In this document: piece by piece, positions 9,311-15,703 of the stretch
Layout: each line of letters begins with the position of its first letter
How positions within the stretch are numbered: position 1 is the stretch's first letter
NCBI GenBank assembly: GCA_002779825.1
Contig: PEVN01000388.1
Coordinates: 1-37,553 of the forward strand
Origin: Armatimonadetes bacterium CG06_land_8_20_14_3_00_66_21
GTDB lineage: Bacteria; Armatimonadota; Abditibacteriia; CG2-30-66-41
DNA: 37,553 bases
Direction of reading: 5' to 3'
Program-made: the position numbers and the translations under genes
The notes under the pieces: generated by a model
The model's input: the letters and a program-made list of their open reading frames with translations, nothing else
Database searches by the model: none
Told to the model about the DNA's origin: nothing

Positions 9311-9333
9311 CCGAAGTCGCACCGGGACTTCGG
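9311..9333. terminator. Hairpin next to the truncated epimerase gene
   Basis: CCGAAGTC (9311-9318) and GACTTCGG (9326-9333) form a perfect 8-bp stem with a 7-base loop, starting eight bases after the minus-strand stop at 9341. The position fits a terminator for that gene, though no T-run follows. Confidence 0.45.
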
Positions 9334-9340
9334 TGTATTC

Positions 9341-9664
9341 CTAACCTTCGCGAGTATAGTACGTTCCCAGCATGTTGGTCTTGAAGGTCGCGTCGAAGGG
9401 AATGCCCTGCTCCTCGGCGCGCGCCCGCGTTTCGGGGTGGTCGACCGGCCACGGTTGCGCGCCCAGATGCTGGATGGCGTCGCAGCCTTCCACGGCTCGT
9501 TGGCACACCGCGAAGCTCGTCAGGTCTCCTTCGACCCACGGCAGGTGCGCGAACTCCGCCTCAGGCCGTCGACGCGAGGTGAGCACCAGGTCGTGCTCCG
9601 CGGCCAACTCCCGAATGACGTAGGCACCCAGCTTGCCGCTGGCGCCGGTGATCAGGACTTTCAT
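9341..9664 (-). pseudogene. Truncated NAD-dependent epimerase/dehydratase
   Basis: Only 107 residues against the usual 270-330 for the family. The N-terminus is a clean Rossmann start with GASGKLGAYV (the G-x-x-G-x-x-G NAD-binding motif) at residues 7-16. It continues through the acidic strand VEGDL and the IQHLGAQ strand to DATFKTNMLGTYY. It then breaks off into TREG and a TAG. The catalytic Y-x-x-x-K and the sugar-binding half are absent, and I found no continuation in the other two frames in 9153-9340. The ATG has CGGAG and AGGG upstream, and the gene follows the nucleoside hydrolase by 44 bp, so it was probably the second gene of that operon. It is most likely a deletion remnant. Confidence 0.75.
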
Positions 9665-9708
9665 CCCTGTTCGCTCCGTTCGTGTCGGTACTCCATCATC
9701 GTCGAACT

Positions 9709-10731
9709 CTACGCAACCAATCGCTCGACCAGCAGCTCTTCGAACGCGTCCAGATCCTTCCAGTCCAGCGCGCAGTGGACTTGGCGCCGCGTTTCGTCGG
9801 CGAGGGTGAATCCGTCGTCAGTCACGCGGAGCGGCACGTCCTCCATGGCCAACAGCTCCTCCGAGAATGCCAGGTACACGGCAACGGTATCGAACAACGT
9901 CGTGCTGCGAGTGGTGGGGTCTGGGTGCGTACCGGGCCAGTTCACCTCGGTGGCCCAGGCGCGGTAGTTCTCCATCAGGGCCCGGGTCTTCGGGTGTCGG
10001 CAATCGCGCACGCGCCGGTACCGCTCGCCACCCAGCTTGACCCGGTCGCAGGTGTCCAGCGGCGTGACCGTGCAGTCCCACGGTGCGGCGAAGACTGCCT
10101 GCAACGCCTGCGGGCCGTTCTTCACATTGGCTTCGGCCGCGGGCTTGCTGCCGTCGCCGTAGCCCCGACGCACGGAGCCGTGCATGCCGACGAAACGGGC
10201 GTTACGGACGAAGCTCGGGTCACGCTGGAGCGCCGCCTCGAGATTGGGCACCGCGCCGATGCAGATGACCGTCACCGGGTCGGGCGACGCCTTGACCGTG
10301 TCGATGATCGCGCCCACGCCGTCTTCGTGGAGGGTGCCCGGGTAGCGTTCCAGCGCGTAGCCCTCGATCCACTTGCTCTGGTTCCCGCGCTGGTCTCCGG
10401 GTGGGATTCCCACGCCGACAGGGATGTCCGTCCTGCCGACCACCTCCAGCATCTTCGCGGCGATCCGGGCGCGGTAGGTCGCGTTGCCGGCGTCGGCGAC
10501 TACGAGGTGTGCGTCCAGTTCCGGGCTGTTGAGCAACATGCACAGCGCCCACGTGTCGTCGATGTCGCCACCGATGTCCGTATCGAAGATGACCGGTATC
10601 TTCTTCCCCTGTCGCAGCAGCCCGAAGGTGTCTGCTGCCGTGGGGTAGTGCGTCTCCGCCGCGTTTCCCGCGGCGGGCGCTGTGGCCGCTGCTGCTGCCG
10701 TCTTCATGAATGCTCTCCTTGACAGGTTCAG
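9709..10731 (-). CDS. Nucleoside hydrolase, probable Tat-exported
   Basis: Inosine-uridine-preferring nucleoside hydrolase family, which cleaves the N-glycosidic bond of nucleosides to give base and ribose. The calcium-binding signature DTDIGGDIDD is near the N-terminus, and later motifs include VTVICIGAVPNLEAAL and FVGMHGSV. The length of about 335 residues fits the family. The start is a choice. ATG at 10707 has AAGGAG upstream but gives a protein starting inside a hydrophobic stretch. CTG at 10731 has AGGAAG upstream and gives a textbook twin-arginine signal (NLSRRAFMK followed by an Ala-rich core). I chose the CTG because the Tat motif is so complete. It is divergent from the GH30 gene and upstream of the epimerase remnant. 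The substrate could also be a non-nucleoside glycoside, since secreted planctomycete members are poorly studied. Confidence 0.8.
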   Translation of the reverse strand: MNLSRRAFMKTAAAAATAPAAGNAAETHYPTAADTFGLLRQGKKIPVIFDTDIGGDIDDTWALCMLLNSPELDAHLVVADAGNATYRARIAAKMLEVVGRTDIPVGVGIPPGDQRGNQSKWIEGYALERYPGTLHEDGVGAIIDTVKASPDPVTVICIGAVPNLEAALQRDPSFVRNARFVGMHGSVRRGYGDGSKPAAEANVKNGPQALQAVFAAPWDCTVTPLDTCDRVKLGGERYRRVRDCRHPKTRALMENYRAWATEVNWPGTHPDPTTRSTTLFDTVAVYLAFSEELLAMEDVPLRVTDDGFTLADETRRQVHCALDWKDLDAFEELLVERLVA

Positions 10732-10744
10732 GGTGTCTTCCTGG

Positions 10745-10814
10745 GTAGCCCTTTGCGGGCGTCTGCAATGCGCGAAGCCGCCGTTCGGCAGACGCCCGCA
10801 AGGGGCTGCGCTAC
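10745..10814. repeat. Inverted repeat between divergent genes
   Basis: The left arm 10745-10766 and right arm 10788-10814 pair perfectly over TTGCGGGCGTCTGC, with further pairing at the GTAG/CTAC ends after a 5-base bulge. It lies just upstream of the nucleoside hydrolase start in the 231-bp gap that ends at the GH30 start. The gap also holds the possible promoter at 10908-10916. Confidence 0.75.
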
Positions 10815-10907
10815 GACGACCCGCGGTAGCAGCACGTGCCCTGGCGCGGAGGTGTTCGCCGGCCGCGACGAGCTCCCTTTGCGAAGCCGACAGGAGTCGG
10901 CGGTCTA

Positions 10908-10916
10908 TGCTATCCT
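10908..10916 (+). promoter_or_regulatory. Possible extended -10 promoter for the GH30 gene
   Basis: TG-C-TATCCT has the form of an extended -10 element. Transcription would begin near 10923, leaving a leader of about 40 bases before the proposed ATT start. No convincing -35 was found. Confidence 0.3.
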
Positions 10917-10962
10917 CATACCCGTCCCGGGCGAGCGTTCGCGTGAGACTGGAGGTGTTCCC

Positions 10963-12849
10963 ATTCGACTTCTGCCGCACGTCCCGACCTGCTCGCCGGC
11001 CTCGTGCAGCGCCGGACTTCGTGCGCTTGTGTGCATTGCTTTGACGCTGGCGACCTCCCGTCAGACCCAGGCCGCAGAGACCGTCGTGGTGGACGCGTCC
11101 GCGCAGTACCAGGTCATGGAAGGCTGGGGCACTTCGCTGTGCTGGTGGGCGAACGTGGTCGGCGGGTGGAGCGACGCCAAGCGAGAGGCTATCGCCGACC
11201 TGCTGTTTGATCCTGTCAAGGGGCTGGGGCTGAACCTCGTCCGCTACAATATCGGCGGCGGCGACGCGCCCGACCACAAGCACATGCGCGTCGGCGGTGC
11301 GGTGCCTGGCTACAAGGCTGCCGCGGAGGCGCCCTACGACTGGTCGGCCGATGCCAACCAGCGCTGGATGCTCCAAGCCGCGATCGCCCGCGGGGCGAAC
11401 CTCACCGAAGCGTTCGCCAACTCGCCGCCGTGGTGGATGACGAAGAGCGGTTGTAGTGCAGGCGCGCAGGACCCGAACCAGAGCAACCTCCGCGACGACT
11501 GCTGCGACGACTTCGCGGCGTACTTGGCAGACGTGGTCGCGCACTTCCGTGACGCGTGGGGCGCGCCGTTTGGCACCCTCGATCCGCTGAACGAGCCCGG
11601 CGGGAACTGGTGGCAAGCTGAGAAGGGCCAGGAGGGGTGCCGGTTCGACGCACCGTCTCAGGCGCGCCTCCTTAACGCCCTCGCCGCTGCGCTGAAGGAG
11701 CGCGGCCTGCCCACCGAGATCAGTGCGCCCGACGCGCACTCCTTCGACTGGCTGGCCGGTCACGTCAACGGGTGGGACGACGAAGCGCGAGCGGCCGTCG
11801 CCCGACTCAATGTGCACGCCTACAACGGCCAACAACGGGCGGAAGTTCGGAACCTGGCGGAGCGGCTCGGGAACCGGCTGTGGATGTCGGAAGTCGACCA
11901 TGCCGGCCGCACGACCGGCCACGAGCACGACCACGACAGCATGGCGCCCGCCCTGACGCTGGCCGAGGCGATCGTGCGCGACCTGCGCGACCTGCAGCCG
12001 CGGGCCTGGGTGTTCTGGCAAGCCATCGAGAATGAGCAGTATTGCGTGTGGTGGAAGTTCAACTACGGGCTGCTGCACGGCGACTTCATGCATGGCACCG
12101 AGGAGTACCACTTCACCCGGAAGTACTCCGCCCTGGGCCAGTTCGCGAAGTTCGTCCGCCCCGGTTACCAGATGATCGACACCGGGGCTGAGGATGCCGT
12201 GGCGTTCGTCGACTGGCGGAGCGGCGCGCTCGCCCTTGTGTCGTTCCACCGCGGCGACGCGCCTCGGGCGCGATGCTACGACCTGGGGACTCTCCGGCTT
12301 GGCAAGGACGCGGCCGAGCGGTACCGCACGGCGGAGGGCGAGTCGCTCAAGCGGCTGCCCGAGGTTAGGGTGACAAAGGGCGCCCTCGTCGTCACCGAGA
12401 AGGAACGGTCGATCACCACCTACGTGCTCAATGTCGTCTCGTACGCCGGCCCACTCAAGCTCAACGACACCGCCCAGACCGCCGGTCCGAACCGGTTCGA
12501 GTTCGTTGGCGACTGGGCGTTCAAGGGGCGAGAGCCCTTGGCGTTCACCCGCGACAATCATTGGGGCTGGCGGAACGACGACTGCTACTTGGTCCGCTTC
12601 CGCGGCACCCAGGCCAAGCTCTACGCGGCTCGTGACAAGAGCGACGGTCTCGCGGCGTTCTCCGTGGACGGCGGTCCTGAGACGGTGGTCGACCTGTACT
12701 CGCCCACCCGCCAGGATCAAGCCCTGCTCTACGCCAGCCCCAGGCTCCCCGTCGGCGACCACGTCGTCAAGGTCCGTGTCACCGGCGAGAAGAACGCGGA
12801 AGCCAGCCAGCCGGTCGTGCCGGCGGACCGGGCAGATATCTACCCATAG
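10963..12849 (+). CDS. GH30 family hydrolase, endo-beta-1,6-galactanase-like
   Basis: Secreted retaining glycoside hydrolase of clan GH-A. The opening EGWGTSLCWWANVVGGW resembles galactan endo-1,6-beta-galactosidases (GH30), which cut beta-1,6-galactan side chains. With the start used here the acid/base is E211 (LNEPGGNWW) and the nucleophile E310 (WMSEVDHAG). The TIM barrel covers about residues 40-400, followed by the GH30 side beta-sandwich and a further jelly-roll-like C-terminal domain (about 510-620). The start is uncertain. The reading frame is open back to 10753, but the only placement giving a strong Shine-Dalgarno (GGAGGT), a signal peptide (LRALVCIALTLA) and a position after the promoter uses the rare codon ATT at 10963. 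A GTG further upstream or within the signal is possible. It precedes the toroid gene by 9 bp. Confidence 0.8.
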   Translation: MRLLPHVPTCSPASCSAGLRALVCIALTLATSRQTQAAETVVVDASAQYQVMEGWGTSLCWWANVVGGWSDAKREAIADLLFDPVKGLGLNLVRYNIGGGDAPDHKHMRVGGAVPGYKAAAEAPYDWSADANQRWMLQAAIARGANLTEAFANSPPWWMTKSGCSAGAQDPNQSNLRDDCCDDFAAYLADVVAHFRDAWGAPFGTLDPLNEPGGNWWQAEKGQEGCRFDAPSQARLLNALAAALKERGLPTEISAPDAHSFDWLAGHVNGWDDEARAAVARLNVHAYNGQQRAEVRNLAERLGNRLWMSEVDHAGRTTGHEHDHDSMAPALTLAEAIVRDLRDLQPRAWVFWQAIENEQYCVWWKFNYGLLHGDFMHGTEEYHFTRKYSALGQFAKFVRPGYQMIDTGAEDAVAFVDWRSGALALVSFHRGDAPRARCYDLGTLRLGKDAAERYRTAEGESLKRLPEVRVTKGALVVTEKERSITTYVLNVVSYAGPLKLNDTAQTAGPNRFEFVGDWAFKGREPLAFTRDNHWGWRNDDCYLVRFRGTQAKLYAARDKSDGLAAFSVDGGPETVVDLYSPTRQDQALLYASPRLPVGDHVVKVRVTGEKNAEASQPVVPADRADIYP

Positions 12850-12858
12850 TCGCGCTTC

Positions 12859-14742
12859 ATGTCAGCGCCACTCCCAAGAATGGACCCCAATATGCACCCC
12901 TCACGTTCGTCCCATTCGTCCTGTGCGTTCCTCCCGGTCATCGCTGCCACGGGCAGTGAGGGCGTGCCCAACTGGGCCACGCAGCAGCGCCGCCTCCTCG
13001 ACGCGGCAAGCAAGGCCGTCCACCCGTTCCTCCAGCGCTACACCCGCGACGACGGCACGGTTATCTGGCGCGACGCGTGGCCCGGCATGGACGGGTCGGA
13101 CGATGCCTACGAGGGCTTCGCCTCGCTGCCGCTGCTGTACCTGCTCGGCGGGAGCGACGAACTGCTGGCGCTTGGCCGCAAGCAGTGGGAGGCGATGACG
13201 CGGCAGTTCACTGCCTACGGGCAGGTCTATCGGGAGTTCGATGCCTACTACGACTGGATGCACCACGGCGAGAGCAGCCACTTGCTCTACTACCTGGGAC
13301 TTGCCGACCCGGCCGACGCGGCGTTTCGCGAGCGGGCTGTGCGCTTCGCCGGCATGTACTTGGGGGAGGATGCAGAAGCGGACAACTGGGATGCGGAGCG
13401 GAAGCTGATCCGGTCGCCCATCAATGGTAGCCGCGGGCCGCGGTTCGGCATGACTGCGGAAGACTGGTGCACGCACCGCGCCGTGCTCGACCACTACCTG
13501 GCGCCCTACGAAGACCTCCCCGGATACCCGACCAACCACGACCCGCAGACCAAGCTGCAGTGGACCGACGACGCCGTCTTTGCCGAGATCCTGAAGCTGA
13601 TGAACGAGCGGATGGCGCGGGGCGACGTGCCGCTGAACCTGACGGCAACTGGGCTGCTGACGCATGCCTTCCTCTACACCGGTGAGGAGAAGTACCGGCA
13701 ATGGGTGGTTGACTACTACGAGGCGTGGTGCCGCCGAACCGAAGAGAACGGCGGTCTGATGCCCGACAACGTGGGGCCGAACGGCCGGGTCGGCGAGTGC
13801 ATGGACGGCAAGTGGTGGGGCGGGTACTACGGCTACCGCTGGCCCCACGGCTGGCGCAACCTGGCGGAAGCGACGCTGGTGGCGGCGGGGAACGTCCTGC
13901 TGCTCACCGGCGACTTAGGTTGTCTGGATCTCCCCCGGTCGCTGCTCGATGGATTCTGGGCGTTGGCCGAAGAGCGCGACGGCTCGTTCAGGGTCCCTCA
14001 CCGGCATGGCGATGGCGGCTGGTTCGACTACCGGCCGCCCAACCCGGACTTCTGGGTGCACCTGTACCATCTTTCCCAGAGCGTTGAGGACCTGGATCGG
14101 CTGGACCGATTCCCGGACCGCGACCAGTGGCCCGCGCGACCCGGTGGGTTCGGCAAGAGCCCGATCGTCCACCGGACGGAGCCGTGGCTGGCATGGCTGG
14201 TGGGAGACAATCCGCAGTACCCAATCGACTCGCTCACTTGGGCCTGCCAGGAAGTCGACCGCCGACTCGACGTGATCGCGCATGACGACAGCGTGCCGGC
14301 CGACCAAGACGTCCATCATTGGCAGCAACGCTGTCCGGTGTTCGCCGGCCCGCTACCGCAGCAGATGCTGGGCGCGGACACTGTCTACCACGGCGGGTTG
14401 CTTCAGGCGCGCCTGCGGTACTTCGACCCAGTGCAGCGACGGTCGGGCCTGCCGGAAGGGGTCGCGGCGTTGGTCGCAGAGCTGTCGGCCGAGGCCGCCG
14501 TCGTCACGTTGGCCAACACCGACCCGAGTGCGGCGCGCGAGGTGCTCGTGCAGGCTGGAGCGTTTGGTGAGCACCGGTTCACGGAGGTCGTATCCGTCGG
14601 GCACGACGGCAGCGACGACGGGCCCGAGTCGGTGAATGCCCCGCGCTTCCAGGTTCGCCTCGCCCCTGCTTCGCAGGTGACACTGCGAAGCGGGATGGAG
14701 CGCTATGTCAACCGGCCGACGTACGACCTGCCGTGGGGGTAG
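12859..14742 (+). CDS. Uncharacterised protein, probable (alpha/alpha) toroid glycan-active enzyme
   Basis: A 627-residue protein whose family I do not recognise. It shows regularly spaced helix pairs with aromatic-rich loops, such as WRDAWPGMDGSDDAYEGF, DYYEAWCRR and GGYYGYRWPHGW. This is typical of (alpha/alpha)6 or (alpha/alpha)7 toroid enzymes (glycoside hydrolases, polysaccharide lyases, epimerases). A beta-rich C-terminus follows (about 530-627). It lies 9 bp after the GH30 gene, so it probably acts on the same material. The N-terminus is doubtful. No Shine-Dalgarno precedes the ATGs at 12859, 12880 or 12892, and no normal signal peptide is read in this frame. Bases 12904-12930, however, read a hydrophobic TFVPFVLCV in the +1 frame. 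A frameshift in the signal sequence is possible. Confidence 0.7.
   Translation: MSAPLPRMDPNMHPSRSSHSSCAFLPVIAATGSEGVPNWATQQRRLLDAASKAVHPFLQRYTRDDGTVIWRDAWPGMDGSDDAYEGFASLPLLYLLGGSDELLALGRKQWEAMTRQFTAYGQVYREFDAYYDWMHHGESSHLLYYLGLADPADAAFRERAVRFAGMYLGEDAEADNWDAERKLIRSPINGSRGPRFGMTAEDWCTHRAVLDHYLAPYEDLPGYPTNHDPQTKLQWTDDAVFAEILKLMNERMARGDVPLNLTATGLLTHAFLYTGEEKYRQWVVDYYEAWCRRTEENGGLMPDNVGPNGRVGECMDGKWWGGYYGYRWPHGWRNLAEATLVAAGNVLLLTGDLGCLDLPRSLLDGFWALAEERDGSFRVPHRHGDGGWFDYRPPNPDFWVHLYHLSQSVEDLDRLDRFPDRDQWPARPGGFGKSPIVHRTEPWLAWLVGDNPQYPIDSLTWACQEVDRRLDVIAHDDSVPADQDVHHWQQRCPVFAGPLPQQMLGADTVYHGGLLQARLRYFDPVQRRSGLPEGVAALVAELSAEAAVVTLANTDPSAAREVLVQAGAFGEHRFTEVVSVGHDGSDDGPESVNAPRFQVRLAPASQVTLRSGMERYVNRPTYDLPWG
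12904..12921 (+). repeat. 9-bp tandem repeat at the 5' end of the toroid gene
   Basis: Two nonamers, cgttcgtcc and cattcgtcc. Bases 12907-12921 are the exact reverse complement of plus-strand 2320-2334. In both genes the string on the coding strand is therefore the same, and it falls at the expected signal-peptide position. Confidence 0.6.
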
Positions 14743-14877
14743 CGCCATGCCAGCGCAGCGATCAGGGCTCTGTCGCGCTGCCGCGCAAGGTGACAGCAAA
14801 TCCGTCGCGAATACCTCCTCCCGCCCAAACCTGCCGCGGGCGGCCGGCCGAACTGCACCTCCCAGGGAGCCCTCTGA

Positions 14878-15690
14878 ATGACGAACACCACGTGCCACGA
14901 CCTATTGCTCATCCTTTTCGCCGCCATCGCCCTCGGCCTGACGTCGCTTTGCGTGGGCGCGGAGGCGCCAACGGACCTGGTCCTGATTCCGGCGGGCGAG
15001 TTCACGATGGGGAGCGAGGGGAAGGCGCTGGATGAGGACGCGGCCGAGCGACCGGTCCACACGGTGTCGCTACCGGCGGTTCTCATTGACAAGACCGAAG
15101 TCACCGCCGCGCAGTACGCGCAGTTTCTCAACGAGGTCAAGCGGACAAAGGACGACGCCGGGAATCCGTTCCTGGGTCTGCCGCAGCACCTTCCCGTCGA
15201 GTTGGTCGGAGGTCAGTGGCGCCCGACGGCCGGCAAAGAGCAGTTCCCCATGGTCGACGTCACCTGGTACGGCGCCTCAGGCTACGCAACGTGGGCGGGC
15301 AAGCGACTGCCCAGCGAGGCCGAGTGGGAGCAGGCTGCCCGCGGCACCGACGGCCGGAAGTACCCGTGGGGCGCAGACATGGACTACGCCAAGCTCCGCT
15401 TCGGTCAGGACAGCATTGGTCCTGTCGGCGGGCTGCCCGCCGGGGCGTCGCCCTACGGCTGCCTCGACATGGCGGGCAATGCGTGGGAGTGGACGAGCAG
15501 CGTCTTCAAGCCATACCCGTATGTCGCCACCGACGGGCGCGAAGACCCCAACTCCACGGAGCGCCGCGTGGCGCGCGGTGGGAGCTGGACCGGCGAGCCG
15601 CACATCGCCACCACGACCTATCGATTCCGGCCGGAGCCCACCTTCGCGCACGCGTACCTGGGCTTCCGCTGCGCCAAGTCCCCTGAGTGA
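14878..15690 (+). CDS. Secreted formylglycine-generating-enzyme-like (SUMF1) domain protein, non-catalytic
   Basis: A 270-residue protein with a signal peptide (about 1-28, ending in VGA). The fold hallmarks of the FGE-sulfatase family follow in order: IPAGEFTMGSE, IDKTEVTAAQYAQF, VTWYGASGYATWAGKRLPSEAEWEQAARG, MAGNAWEWTS, and RVARGGSW to GFRCA. In true FGE the two active-site cysteines lie just after the GGS motif (GGSxLCxxxxC). Here that stretch reads GGSWTGEPHIATT with no cysteine, so it should not oxidise sulfatase cysteines. Such proteins are often ligand-binding C-type-lectin-fold modules. GGGAG-like bases precede the ATG. The 135-bp gap before it holds only C-rich sequence. It is followed 13 bp later by the GH141 gene, so the two are probably co-expressed. 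Confidence 0.85.
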   Translation: MTNTTCHDLLLILFAAIALGLTSLCVGAEAPTDLVLIPAGEFTMGSEGKALDEDAAERPVHTVSLPAVLIDKTEVTAAQYAQFLNEVKRTKDDAGNPFLGLPQHLPVELVGGQWRPTAGKEQFPMVDVTWYGASGYATWAGKRLPSEAEWEQAARGTDGRKYPWGADMDYAKLRFGQDSIGPVGGLPAGASPYGCLDMAGNAWEWTSSVFKPYPYVATDGREDPNSTERRVARGGSWTGEPHIATTTYRFRPEPTFAHAYLGFRCAKSPE

Positions 15691-15703
15691 GAGAGGCAAC
15701 ATC

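Noticed and set aside
9709-12762. 1017-residue minus-strand open frame covering the GH30 region
   Set aside because: Only the last third is the nucleoside hydrolase; the remainder is the antisense of the GH30 gene, a common effect of high GC.
14878-15690. A sulfatase-activating enzyme, implying sulfated-glycan use
   Set aside because: The catalytic cysteines are absent and no sulfatase gene lies in the window.
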